Shown here: positions 1 to 7,802 of the stretch, one piece after another
How the letters are laid out: every line of letters begins with the position of its first letter
Position numbering within the stretch: the first letter of the stretch is position 1
The notes under the pieces: generated by a model
What the model was told of the DNA's origin: nothing
What the model saw: only the letters and a program-made list of their open reading frames with translations
Databases searched by the model: none
Position numbers and translations under genes: made by a program
From: Echinicola arenosa
Lineage (GTDB): Bacteria; Bacteroidota; Bacteroidia; Cytophagales; Cyclobacteriaceae
Length of the DNA stretch: 64,000 nt
Assembly (NCBI RefSeq): GCF_014841125.1
Contig: NZ_JACYTQ010000002.1
Span: 1-64,000 of the forward strand
Reading direction: 5' to 3'

Positions 1-43
1 AAAGACAAATGCCCATAGCACTTCACCGGCTTCGTTCAACTAT

Positions 44-110
44 GTTTTAAACGCAATCTTGATTGTCTTAAGAAAATAGTTTATTTTTTTGACTAGATTA
101 CGTTTAAAAC
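44..110. repeat. Long inverted repeat with 15-nt arms
   Basis: Arms at 44-58 and 96-110 are complementary at 14 of 15 positions (GTTTTAAACGCAATC against GATTACGTTTAAAAC), around a 37-nt AT-rich spacer. No gene is visible before 244. The hairpin could be a terminator of a gene left of the window or part of a recombination-type site. The structure is seen directly; the role is unknown. Confidence 0.55.
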
Positions 111-150
111 ACTTTGCGTTGTGTGGCATACAAGAAAAGCCAACCGCACA

Positions 151-211
151 AACAGCACATTTGGTTTTTGCCTACGCAAATGCCAACGCTGAGAAAACCA
201 AAAGAGCTGTT
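151..211. repeat. Imperfect hairpin upstream of the ABC operon, cassette-boundary-like
   Basis: Arms 151-168 and 194-211 pair at 15 of 18 positions, with a symmetric internal bulge (ACA against AGA). The loop holds a second small hairpin (TTTGC 167-171 with GCAAA 176-180). The motif GCCAACGCTGA occurs twice here (182-192, 216-226), and GCCAACGCTAAAAGCC recurs just after the operon at about 3692-3707. A bulged palindrome beside a shared short motif resembles gene-cassette recombination sites in general form, but the standard integron attC core motifs are not clear. That reading is inference. Confidence 0.45.
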
Positions 212-243
212 TTTTGCCAACGCTGACAATGAAATAATTAAAT

Positions 244-1209
244 ATGATAAAACTACCTGAAATTGGATTGACTTTTACTGATGGTGACGAATGGGAAGAA
301 TTTTGTCAAAGTTGCTTAAAGATAAAACACCAGCAACATAACTTTAAGTCTGTACCGGCAGATTCAGGTGGTGATTATGGTCTTGATGGTTACAATTCAA
401 TCGGTGACGCTTACCAATGTTATTGTCCCGAAAAAGAATATACTGATAAGGAACTATACGAACATCAAAGAGATAAAATAAGTACGGACGTTCAAAAATT
501 ATTCGATTATCAAGTTAAGTTGAGAAAAATTCTAAATGGTAATAAGATAAAAGTTTGGCACTTCACAACACCTTTGATTAAATCCAAGGAGTTGATTTTA
601 CATTGCAATTCAAAACAAAATCTAGTTAAAAGTTGGAATTTGGATTTCATTGATGATGATTTTGAAATTGGATTAAAGGATTATGAATATTTCCTGCCCG
701 AAATTCCTAGCATAATTGACACAGGTCGATTATTAAAACCAATTACATATCCAGAAATAGACTTTACCAGTACAGAACCAACTAATCAAACAATAGAGGA
801 TTTTAAAGCTGTTTATGAAAACAACACTTTTGTTGAAAACGGATTAAGAAAGAATGCAAAGCTTTTTCCAGATAACCCTGACAAGAATTATGCTGAAAAT
901 ATAGTTGGATTGACAGATTCACAGATAAGGGACTTTATTGTAGGTGAAGATATTTTAGAAAAGTGGTCAAATTTCAACAATAAGCTTTACGAAAAATTTG
1001 TTCGGGTTAGAAATTCGCTTGGGAAAAGAGTTTCGAAAGAAAGTCTTATACCTGTAAATGATAATAGGGAGAAGCTAAAAGAAATAGATAATACAGTTAA
1101 AGCTCTTATCAACAAAGAGTTTCATTTTTTATCTGAATCTAATAAAGAAGAACTCACCGCCTATTTGGTTTCATTTTGGATTCTTGAATGCTCACTAGAT
1201 TTTAGCTAA
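244..1209 (+). CDS. Probable effector of an ABC-three-component-type conflict system, restriction-endonuclease-like N-terminus
   Basis: A 321-residue protein. Residues 12-65 look like a restriction-endonuclease fold: acidic residues in a first helix (E17-E19), then a glycine-rich GGDYGLDGY stretch (42-50) with D44 and D48, then a strand with YQCY (57-60). The Lys usually found in the Q/ExK part is replaced by Tyr, so catalysis is uncertain; K64 might substitute. The C-terminal half (about 160-321) has no motif I recognise and would correspond to the conserved C-terminal domain that links effectors to their ABC ATPase. The next ATG follows its TAA directly. The product is probably a cytoplasmic DNA-targeting effector held by its partners. 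The function is inferred from architecture, not from a database match. Confidence 0.6.
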   Translation: MIKLPEIGLTFTDGDEWEEFCQSCLKIKHQQHNFKSVPADSGGDYGLDGYNSIGDAYQCYCPEKEYTDKELYEHQRDKISTDVQKLFDYQVKLRKILNGNKIKVWHFTTPLIKSKELILHCNSKQNLVKSWNLDFIDDDFEIGLKDYEYFLPEIPSIIDTGRLLKPITYPEIDFTSTEPTNQTIEDFKAVYENNTFVENGLRKNAKLFPDNPDKNYAENIVGLTDSQIRDFIVGEDILEKWSNFNNKLYEKFVRVRNSLGKRVSKESLIPVNDNREKLKEIDNTVKALINKEFHFLSESNKEELTAYLVSFWILECSLDFS

Positions 1210-1671
1210 ATGAAAGAGAATAAATATATATCATTTACAGAAAGAGAAATGCCATTGTATGTTAATTATAGACCAATGTACAAGGTTTCTCAAATTCTTT
1301 TAATTCTTTATTTCAATGGATATGCAGGAAAGGCAAGTTTGCTCAAGCTTCATTTGTTTTCGTGGGCTCTTAAATCCTATGAGAACTCAAGTATCCTTAA
1401 AGATTATGTTACGTCAAATTATCAAAATAAGCTTCAGTTTTTCGGGATTGAATCAACCTTAAATAGAGCATTAAATCTTGCCTATGCAGAAAAATTGGTT
1501 GACTTTGACAAAGGCAATTATACTCTGTTAGCCAAAGGCAAAAAATTTGTCGAACAAATTAATGAAGATGAAACTTTGTTTGTAAATGAAAAACAAGTTT
1601 TGAAGTTAATTGGGAAAAAAATTCCTGAAAAAATTATTAACGGTTTAATAAGTCAATGGAAGAATGCTTAA
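1210..1671 (+). CDS. Small middle component of the ABC-three-component-type operon
   Basis: A 153-residue soluble, helical protein. The start codon abuts the previous stop, and its last 8 bases overlap the ATPase gene, so the three genes are translationally coupled. The middle (about 70-125) reads like a winged-helix segment: helix, AEKLVDFDKGNYTLLAKG as a beta-wing, then a terminal helix. Middle components of predicted ABC-3C systems are small proteins of this size, always placed between the effector and the ATPase. I assign it by size, position and fold impression only. It has no catalytic motif and is probably an adaptor between ATPase and effector. Confidence 0.55.
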   Translation: MKENKYISFTEREMPLYVNYRPMYKVSQILLILYFNGYAGKASLLKLHLFSWALKSYENSSILKDYVTSNYQNKLQFFGIESTLNRALNLAYAEKLVDFDKGNYTLLAKGKKFVEQINEDETLFVNEKQVLKLIGKKIPEKIINGLISQWKNA

Positions 1672-3685
1672 AATAAGAGCTTTACAAATAACGATTAATA
1701 CTGATAAAGGTATTTACGGCACACCACTACTTCGTTTTAGTGATAGTTTAACGATAGTCAAAGGCTTTAACTCAACAGGAAAGAGTACTCTTTTTCAATC
1801 TATTCTATATGGTCTTGGCTTAGAAGAACTTATTGGTGGGAAAAACGAAAAGACAATGCAATCTGTCCTTAAAAGTGAAATCCTTGATAATCAAAATAAG
1901 ATAGAAGCCAATGTCATAGAATCAAATATACTTTTAGAAATTGAAGGTACTTCTGTCGTTACTGTAAAACGATATATTTCTAGTGAAACCAAAAATTCAG
2001 GTTTAGTCGAGGTTTTTAATGGAAAACTATTAACTGAACCAAAACAATACGACTATGTTCCTATGTATGTTCACGACAAAGGAGCTGCCGATAGTAAAAA
2101 CGCATTTGGTTTCCATTCTTTTCTAGAGAAACTTATGGGTTGGGAACTACCACAAGTTCAATACAAGGATGGTAGTTATCGAAAGTTATACCTTCAAAAT
2201 ATTTTCCCAAGTTTCGTGATAGAGCAAAAAGCAGGTTGGACAGATTTTTTAGCGACAATTCCTTATTATTCCTTACTCGATAAAGAAACACGAGCGTTAG
2301 AGTTTCTTTTAAATTTAGATTCTTGGAAAATTCAACAACGAAAATCAAAATTAAAGCAAGATAAAAATGATTTAATATTCGATTGGAGGAATAAATTCAA
2401 TGAATTTAAATCACTAGCCAATCAAATAGCTTGCGAAATAAGAGGAGTAAATAATCAACCTGAGATTATAAACTCAATTAATTCGGTTTATTTGGTTTAC
2501 CTAACAGAAGAAAGAACATACAACATATCAGAGTATATTAATGTGCTTGAAGAAGAGTATGAACAATTACTTGAATTAGAAGTTCCGAACGTTGGAGACC
2601 AAGCTGAAGAATCTGAAATACGTATTAATAAACTAAACGAAGAACTAAGTAACTATTCAATCAACCTATCATCAACAATTAATAGGAAAAATTTAGCAAT
2701 TAGTAAGTATAAATCTTTTAAAGAGAGATTATTAGAACTTGAAAATGATAAGGTTCAAAACGAATATCATCTTAAAGTAAAAAAGAAAGGTGCGGAAGAA
2801 GGTTTTGCCATCGCACACGATAATTGTCCATATTGCAGCCAAGGGTTGAATGATTCATTGCTTCCAAAGGATATTGAAATTGTACCAATGCAGATAGAGG
2901 AAAATCTCGAATACATTAAAGCTCAAATCAATCTGATTAAAATTTATATGTCAAATCATCAAAATGACATATCTGACTTAGAACAAAATATTGAAAAACT
3001 TAACATTAAAATTTCAGAGACTAGAAGTAATATCCGAACGCTCAAAACACAGTTAACTAGTGACAATCGCTTACCATCAATTGAACTAATTGAAAAACGA
3101 TTGAAATTGAAAGCAAGGTTAGATTTGTACAGAAGAAAGTATGAAGAATTAGCTTCATTTCAGGAAGCCTTTAAAAGTCTATCTGATGAGTGGGTTCAAA
3201 TTCTAAGTGAAGAAAAAAAATTACCAAAATCTCTTTCTAAATTCGACTATAAAAAAATATCAGAACTAGAAACCATATTTAAACAATTACTTAGGGAATT
3301 TCATTATCGTAGCAAACCAATCGACAGTATAAGTATTTCAAGAGATACCTTGTTACCTGTTGTAGATAGATACTCACTTAAATTTGACTCATCTGCTAGT
3401 GATTTCACAAGAGCAATTTGGAGTTATACGATTGCATTAAAAGAAACATCTGAAAGATTTGATGGAAATCACCCTAAGCTATTTATCCTTGACGAACCAG
3501 GACAACAAGAAGCAGGTGATAATGACCTTCAATTCTTGTTGAAACGTTTGGGAAATTATGGAGATACTCAATCAATAGTGTTTTCTTCATTCCACCAATC
3601 TGAAGATACTTTTAATGCCTGTACACAGGATGTTGATTTTGAACTAATAGACTTAGGAGAAGAAAAATTTATTAAGAAAATATGA
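1664..3685 (+). CDS. SMC/Rad50-like ABC ATPase with zinc-hook-like CxxC
   Basis: A 673-residue ATPase. The N-terminus carries a Walker A (GFNSTGKST, residues 34-42). A long coiled-coil region spans about 210-550 and is interrupted by CPYC (C388, C391), the position and form of a Rad50 zinc hook. The C-terminus has a signature-like stretch (SSASDFTRAIWS, about 570-585), Walker B (LFILDEP, 606-612) and a switch-histidine segment (FSSFHQS). This is the ATPase of predicted ABC-3C, Lhr-like and Rad50-type nucleotide-sensing systems; here it would sense an invader or DNA end and release the effector. It is the third gene of a coupled operon and no terminator is visible behind it. The ATPase class is sure; the system assignment is likely. 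Confidence 0.8.
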   Translation: MLKIRALQITINTDKGIYGTPLLRFSDSLTIVKGFNSTGKSTLFQSILYGLGLEELIGGKNEKTMQSVLKSEILDNQNKIEANVIESNILLEIEGTSVVTVKRYISSETKNSGLVEVFNGKLLTEPKQYDYVPMYVHDKGAADSKNAFGFHSFLEKLMGWELPQVQYKDGSYRKLYLQNIFPSFVIEQKAGWTDFLATIPYYSLLDKETRALEFLLNLDSWKIQQRKSKLKQDKNDLIFDWRNKFNEFKSLANQIACEIRGVNNQPEIINSINSVYLVYLTEERTYNISEYINVLEEEYEQLLELEVPNVGDQAEESEIRINKLNEELSNYSINLSSTINRKNLAISKYKSFKERLLELENDKVQNEYHLKVKKKGAEEGFAIAHDNCPYCSQGLNDSLLPKDIEIVPMQIEENLEYIKAQINLIKIYMSNHQNDISDLEQNIEKLNIKISETRSNIRTLKTQLTSDNRLPSIELIEKRLKLKARLDLYRRKYEELASFQEAFKSLSDEWVQILSEEKKLPKSLSKFDYKKISELETIFKQLLREFHYRSKPIDSISISRDTLLPVVDRYSLKFDSSASDFTRAIWSYTIALKETSERFDGNHPKLFILDEPGQQEAGDNDLQFLLKRLGNYGDTQSIVFSSFHQSEDTFNACTQDVDFELIDLGEEKFIKKI

Positions 3686-3850
3686 ACGAAAAGCCAACGC
3701 TAAAAGCCATACACAATTGCAATTCGCACAAGCCTCGACTAGGTGAAGTATGCCACTTCGCCCATATATCCTGGGAATTTGTAATTCCCATTTCCGGATT
3801 GTTTTGCTAAAATGACAAATTGATTATTAGGTCAACTGACAACCTATTAA
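3686..3850. other. Intergenic stretch after the ABC operon
   Basis: Holds the motif GCCAACGCTAAAAGCC (about 3692-3707), which matches the GCCAACGCT motif upstream of the operon, and then one copy of a dispersed repeat (entered separately). No open coding frame of its own was found. Confidence 0.5.
3733..3795. repeat. Dispersed intergenic repeat, copy 1
   Basis: Reads CGACTAGGTGAAGTATGCCA, then a C-rich linker, then TATCCTGGGAATTTGTAATT and CCC. The 3' part is a 7-bp hairpin GGGAATT-TGT-AATTCCC. Related copies lie at about 11215-11271, 11899-11953, 14181-14230 (degenerate) and 16106-16160. The pattern of conserved 5' box, linker and small palindrome is typical of REP-like elements moved by IS200-type transposases. 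No such transposase is in this window. Confidence 0.7.
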
Positions 3851-4256
3851 TTACCCTCCATGTTGATAACAATTTCCATTGGCACTTTTGGTCATTTTAT
3901 ACATCTGCTTCCTGCTTTGGTCATACCAGAACAGCGAACAGAAGTAGCCCTTGGTTGGGGTGATGGTCTTGTTGTACTGGCTTTGGCCAGAGTTACATTA
4001 TTTGTTTCACTTGCCACTTTAGTTGGGATACCTGTCTTATTACTTGTCACAACTGAACTAGGCTTGCACACACTTCAAGCAGTATAATCTTTCTTTTTGG
4101 CCTCTGAGGGTTGGTGGCTTATAGCATTATACTTCAAATATTTGCAGGATGATTGGTGGTATTTGGTGCCTGTTTTGGTAACATATACCTTCTGACCATA
4201 TGCCAGAGCTAATGCAAAAAAAATGTCAGGTATAGTAGGAATAGGTGTTTTTCCAT
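3851..4256 (-). pseudogene. Decayed gene for a small secreted Cys-rich protein
   Basis: Read on the minus strand from an ATG at 4256 there is a signal-peptide-like start (MEKHLFLLYLTFF). It is followed, after a frame change in the eight-base A run at 4216-4223, by ALALAYGQKVYVTKTGTKYH. Then come SSCKYL and, after an in-frame TGA at 4075-4077, SVCKP. The frame continues to VRCSGMTKAGSRC, and a one-base shift near 3894-3903 gives KMTKSANGNCYQHGG and a TAA at 3851-3853. Y-x-T-x-TGxKYH...C...L followed by CxxCKP and a CSGxTKxGxRC tail is a pattern I know from small exported Bacteroidota proteins. Three independent lesions make a pseudogene far more likely than sequencing error. Confidence 0.72.
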
Positions 4257-4314
4257 TAATAGAACAGTGCTGGGAATATTAAACTTTTCAAGATAGGTGT
4301 TTTGAAGCAGGTGA

Positions 4315-4344
4315 AAAATACCCTAGATGGGGTATTTTATTTTT
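4315..4344. terminator. Hairpin with T-run, terminator-like
   Basis: A 9-bp stem AAAATACCC (4315-4323) pairs with GGGTATTTT (4330-4338), followed by ATTTTT. It sits upstream of the pseudogene start and 115 bases before the next gene, so which transcript it ended is unclear. Confidence 0.5.
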
Positions 4345-4458
4345 AAAAGTTTCATTTTAGGTTAGGGCTTTCTATTTAAGATAGTGAAAAAGAATAGTTA
4401 AAATGCTGAATGTCTTTTAAAATAAACCTAAGATTGAAACCAAAGTTTTTAGTAAAAT

Positions 4459-5394
4459 ATGAAGAAGAATAGAGTTAAAAGTTCAATTAAATATTTGGAT
4501 TATTTGATTGACGAAGGAGACCATTTTTATGTATGTGTAGAATTTGCTGAGTACAATGCTTCTCCACTACTTAATAGATTTGGTTTGCCAAAAGATTTTA
4601 AAAATGGAGAAAAATTTATTGCGAAGCCAGTAAGCGGAAAAGCAAGAGAAAATATCCAGGGCAAATGGATAAGAAAGGTACCTGAGGCAAAAACCACAAT
4701 AACAAGGCACATAAAATACATACGAAAAGATGGAGTAAGAGTGGAATTTGATAGGGATTTCCATGTATGGGAAAAAGTTTTGCAGCTTCAGCCCAAATTT
4801 GAGTTTGAATTTTTTGAGAGAGAGGATGGAGTGAAATTTGTGATTTCTCCAAAATTGACTTTTCTTAAGACGGATAAGGAAGATCTAAAAAACACTTTTG
4901 TCATAAATCTTTTTACCCAAATATTTAAAATATTTGAAATCTTGGATAAGGATTATAAATATCCCATTCCTCCAGAGAAGAGATTTGACTTTAATATTTT
5001 ACCTCCAGGAACAGTTACTGATGACCTGAAAATTAAAATCGAGGCATCAACCCATAAATTCCTAGACGGCAATGAAACAGAAGTCAAGGATTTTAAAGAA
5101 CGATTAGATTACATTGATGAATTCGAACCAGAGTTTTTAGGAGCAGGAAATGATGGTTTTGCTGGATATTTGGTTTTTGGATTTAATGGCCACAATAAGG
5201 TGCTTGTGGAATCTATCCGTAGAGGTAATGCAACCTATTTTTTCCCAAGAGATAATTATATCAACTTGATTAAATTAGACAAACAAGCCATTATTAACGG
5301 AAAGCTTTACGTAGATCGAGTCGTCCATGATCCTGAAAATGAACATTCTTCTTGGAAAAAAGCTATTTCCAAAATAATTGAAAATACTAACTAG
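4459..5394 (+). CDS. Hypothetical protein upstream of the pyrophosphohydrolase/helicase pair
   Basis: A 311-residue soluble protein that I do not recognise. It has no signal peptide or membrane segment. The N-terminal 100 residues are rich in basic and aromatic residues (YLDYLIDEGDHFYVCVEF, later ITRHIKYIRKDGVRVEFDRD). The C-terminal part contains a glycine-rich strand set (FLGAGNDGFAGYLVFGFNGH, about 240-260), then RRGNATYFFPRDNY and a final helix that could be a substrate- or peptide-binding fold. It lies about 100 bases before a MazG-like gene in the same orientation, in a defence-type neighbourhood, so it may be part of that module. The function is unknown. Confidence 0.6.
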   Translation: MKKNRVKSSIKYLDYLIDEGDHFYVCVEFAEYNASPLLNRFGLPKDFKNGEKFIAKPVSGKARENIQGKWIRKVPEAKTTITRHIKYIRKDGVRVEFDRDFHVWEKVLQLQPKFEFEFFEREDGVKFVISPKLTFLKTDKEDLKNTFVINLFTQIFKIFEILDKDYKYPIPPEKRFDFNILPPGTVTDDLKIKIEASTHKFLDGNETEVKDFKERLDYIDEFEPEFLGAGNDGFAGYLVFGFNGHNKVLVESIRRGNATYFFPRDNYINLIKLDKQAIINGKLYVDRVVHDPENEHSSWKKAISKIIENTN

Positions 5395-5492
5395 ATTTGA
5401 ATCAATATAGAATTATCGTGCAAAGACTGAATAATACCGTTCAGTCTTTGTATTTTTGATATTAACGCAAAATAGTATGATTCCAATTTTCA

Positions 5493-5822
5493 ATGTCTGA
5501 AAACAAAAAAATTACCCAAGCTCTATTGAAATTTCGAGATGAGAGAGACTGGAAACAGTTTCACAATTCCAAAGACCTAGCTGCAGCAATCAATATAGAA
5601 GCCGGCGAGCTTCTTGAGCTTTTTTTATGGAAAGGAAATGAGGAAGTGGATCAAGAACGACTAAAAGAAGAATTGGCTGATGTGCTGAGTTTCTGTTTTT
5701 TACTGGCAGAAAAGCACGGGCTTGACATCAAAGAAATCATATTGGATAAAATAGCGAAGAATGAGGCCAAGTACCCTGTAGATAAAGCAAAGGGGACGGC
5801 AACCAAGTATACTGACTTATGA
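5493..5822 (+). CDS. MazG-like nucleotide pyrophosphohydrolase
   Basis: A 109-residue all-helical protein matching the MazG-like/all-alpha NTP pyrophosphohydrolase family. The metal-binding residues are visible: EAGELLE (about 37-43) and, one helix later, EELADVLSFCF (about 59-69), the E-x2-E and E-x2-D pair of the family. Such enzymes split NTPs or dNTPs to NMP and pyrophosphate. Its last four bases overlap the ATG of the next gene (ATGA), so the two are coupled. Family members clean up unusual nucleotides; next to a nuclease-helicase, a role in altering nucleotide pools during phage infection is an inference. Confidence 0.85.
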   Translation: MSENKKITQALLKFRDERDWKQFHNSKDLAAAINIEAGELLELFLWKGNEEVDQERLKEELADVLSFCFLLAEKHGLDIKEIILDKIAKNEAKYPVDKAKGTATKYTDL

Positions 5823-7717
5823 TTGTTTATAATAAGACTAAGGAAGATTTTTGTAACGACATCCTTACCAATGATATAGAGAACATTATCTCTGGGGCCA
5901 TTTTTACCGTAACAGGAAAACAAGTCGCCAAAAATGAAGTGATGTCTTTTAAGAATTCACTGAGTTATATGGATAGGGTTTTGAATGATCCCTCCATCCC
6001 GAGAGATAGTGGTATATCTATAGAATACCATATTCCCCAAACCTCCAAACGGGTCGATTTCATTATTACGGGTACAGAAGGGGACAAGGAAAATGTCATC
6101 ATTGTTGAGCTGAAGCAATGGGATTCAGCTCAGCTGACAGAAAAAGACGGATTGGTAAAGACTCGATTTGAGCATGGAGAGTCCGAAACCAGCCACCCTT
6201 CCTATCAGGCTTGGTCTTATGCGGCACTGTTACAATCCTTTAATGCTACTGTGGAAGAAGAATCCATTAACCTATATCCCTGTGCTTATCTTCACAACTA
6301 CCCTCAGGATGATATCATTAAAAATGAATTTTATGCTTATTACTTAGATAAGGCCCCTGCTTTCCTTAAGTCTGAAGCTATCAAACTGAGGGAATTTATA
6401 AAGCGTTATATACGGCAAGGGGATCGCAGCCAAATTATGTTTAGGATCGAAAATGGTAAGATCCGCCCTACCAAGAGTCTCGCTGACAGCCTTAAAAATA
6501 TGCTTAACGGTAATCGTGAGTTTATCATGATCGATGACCAGAAGGTGGTTTATGAAACCGCCTTAAGCCTAGCCAAGCAGTCACATGAAAAAAACAAGAA
6601 TGTACTGATCGTGGAAGGGGGACCAGGTACGGGGAAATCTGTCGTAGCCATTAACTTATTGGTAGAGCTTAACCGAAATGGTAAAATGGCCCAGTATGTC
6701 ACCAAAACCAGCGCACCGAGGGATGTGTACTTTGAAAAGTTGACCAAAGAGCATAAAAAAGCCGTACTAAAAAGTCTTTTTGTGGGTTCTGGCACTTTTA
6801 TCAATACTCCTAAAAACTGCATTCAGACTTTGATAGTAGATGAGGCTCATCGCTTGACAGAGAAAACTGGATTTCTTAGACGCGGAGATAATCAAATCAA
6901 GGAAATTTTGCAAACATCCTTATCCTCTGTGTTCTTTATCGATGAAGACCAGCGAGTGCATATAGAGGATTATGGTGAGTCACTCTTAATCGAAAGTTTT
7001 GCCAAAGCATTGGGCATAAAGGTGCATAAACTGAAGTTGGCCTCTCAATTTCGATGTAATGGATCAGATGGATATTTAGCTTGGCTAGATCATGTGCTCC
7101 AAATCAGGGAAACTGCTAACTATGATCTGAATCAACTGGATTACGAATATGACTTTAGAGTATTTGACGATCCTAAGGAATTGCAAGAATTGATTTATCA
7201 AAAGAATACCATCAACAATAAAGCCCGAATGGTAGCAGGGTATTGTTGGCCGTGGAAGAGTAAAAAGGATAAAAGCCAGTATGATTTCGGTGTGGAAGAG
7301 TTCGGGTTTGATATGCAATGGAATATGACTGATTATGGCGGGAAGTGGATCATTGACCCCAATTCAGTAACGGAAATTGGCTGTATCCATACCGCTCAAG
7401 GACTAGAAGTGGATTATATAGGTGTCATTATAGGGAATGATTTAATCGTGCGCAATGGGGAAGTACTGGTTGATCCTTCTAAAAGGGCTTCAGATGACAG
7501 AACCGTTTACGGTTGGAAGAAATTAATGAAAGAAAATCCTGATGAAGCTAAACCTCTATTAAGATCTATAATTAAAAACACTTACCGTACCCTCATGACA
7601 AGAGGAATGAAAGGCTGCTATATCTATTGTACCGATAAAGAGACAAGAGAGTATTTTAGGGAGTTAGTTCTGGGAAATGAGAGTAGTAAAGTTTATGATA
7701 ATTTGAACAAATATTAA
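5819..7717 (+). CDS. Nuclease-helicase fusion, DUF2075 (Schlafen-group-like) family
   Basis: A 632-residue cytoplasmic protein in two parts. The N-terminal part (about 50-130) has a PD-(D/E)XK-like core: E69 on a helix/strand, D80 in RVDFIITG and E97-x-K99 in VIIVELKQW. The C-terminal part is a superfamily 1-like helicase: Walker A GGPGTGKS (267-274), Walker B VDEAH (340-344), then a QFRCNGSDGY motif and a late HTAQGLEVDYIGVIIG motif that resembles motif V/VI regions of UvrD-type helicases. DUF2075 proteins are annotated with unknown role. Coupling with the MazG-like gene by a 4-base overlap suggests a joint function, possibly in phage or stress response (inferred). Confidence 0.85.
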   Translation: MIVYNKTKEDFCNDILTNDIENIISGAIFTVTGKQVAKNEVMSFKNSLSYMDRVLNDPSIPRDSGISIEYHIPQTSKRVDFIITGTEGDKENVIIVELKQWDSAQLTEKDGLVKTRFEHGESETSHPSYQAWSYAALLQSFNATVEEESINLYPCAYLHNYPQDDIIKNEFYAYYLDKAPAFLKSEAIKLREFIKRYIRQGDRSQIMFRIENGKIRPTKSLADSLKNMLNGNREFIMIDDQKVVYETALSLAKQSHEKNKNVLIVEGGPGTGKSVVAINLLVELNRNGKMAQYVTKTSAPRDVYFEKLTKEHKKAVLKSLFVGSGTFINTPKNCIQTLIVDEAHRLTEKTGFLRRGDNQIKEILQTSLSSVFFIDEDQRVHIEDYGESLLIESFAKALGIKVHKLKLASQFRCNGSDGYLAWLDHVLQIRETANYDLNQLDYEYDFRVFDDPKELQELIYQKNTINNKARMVAGYCWPWKSKKDKSQYDFGVEEFGFDMQWNMTDYGGKWIIDPNSVTEIGCIHTAQGLEVDYIGVIIGNDLIVRNGEVLVDPSKRASDDRTVYGWKKLMKENPDEAKPLLRSIIKNTYRTLMTRGMKGCYIYCTDKETREYFRELVLGNESSKVYDNLNKY

Positions 7718-7802
7718 ATCAACAATCTATTCTATTTATTATCTATTTACTATAAAATCAACGGTATTAGTATTATATAAAAGGTTATTAAGACTTTAAA
7801 CC

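Noticed and set aside
1-243. Classical integron attC site
   Set aside because: The hairpins are suggestive, but the GTTRRRY/RYYYAAC core boxes of known attC sites could not be placed and no integron integrase is visible.
3860-4087. Plus-strand 75-residue hydrophobic frame
   Set aside because: It is the reverse complement of the decayed Cys-rich gene; it has no motif of its own.
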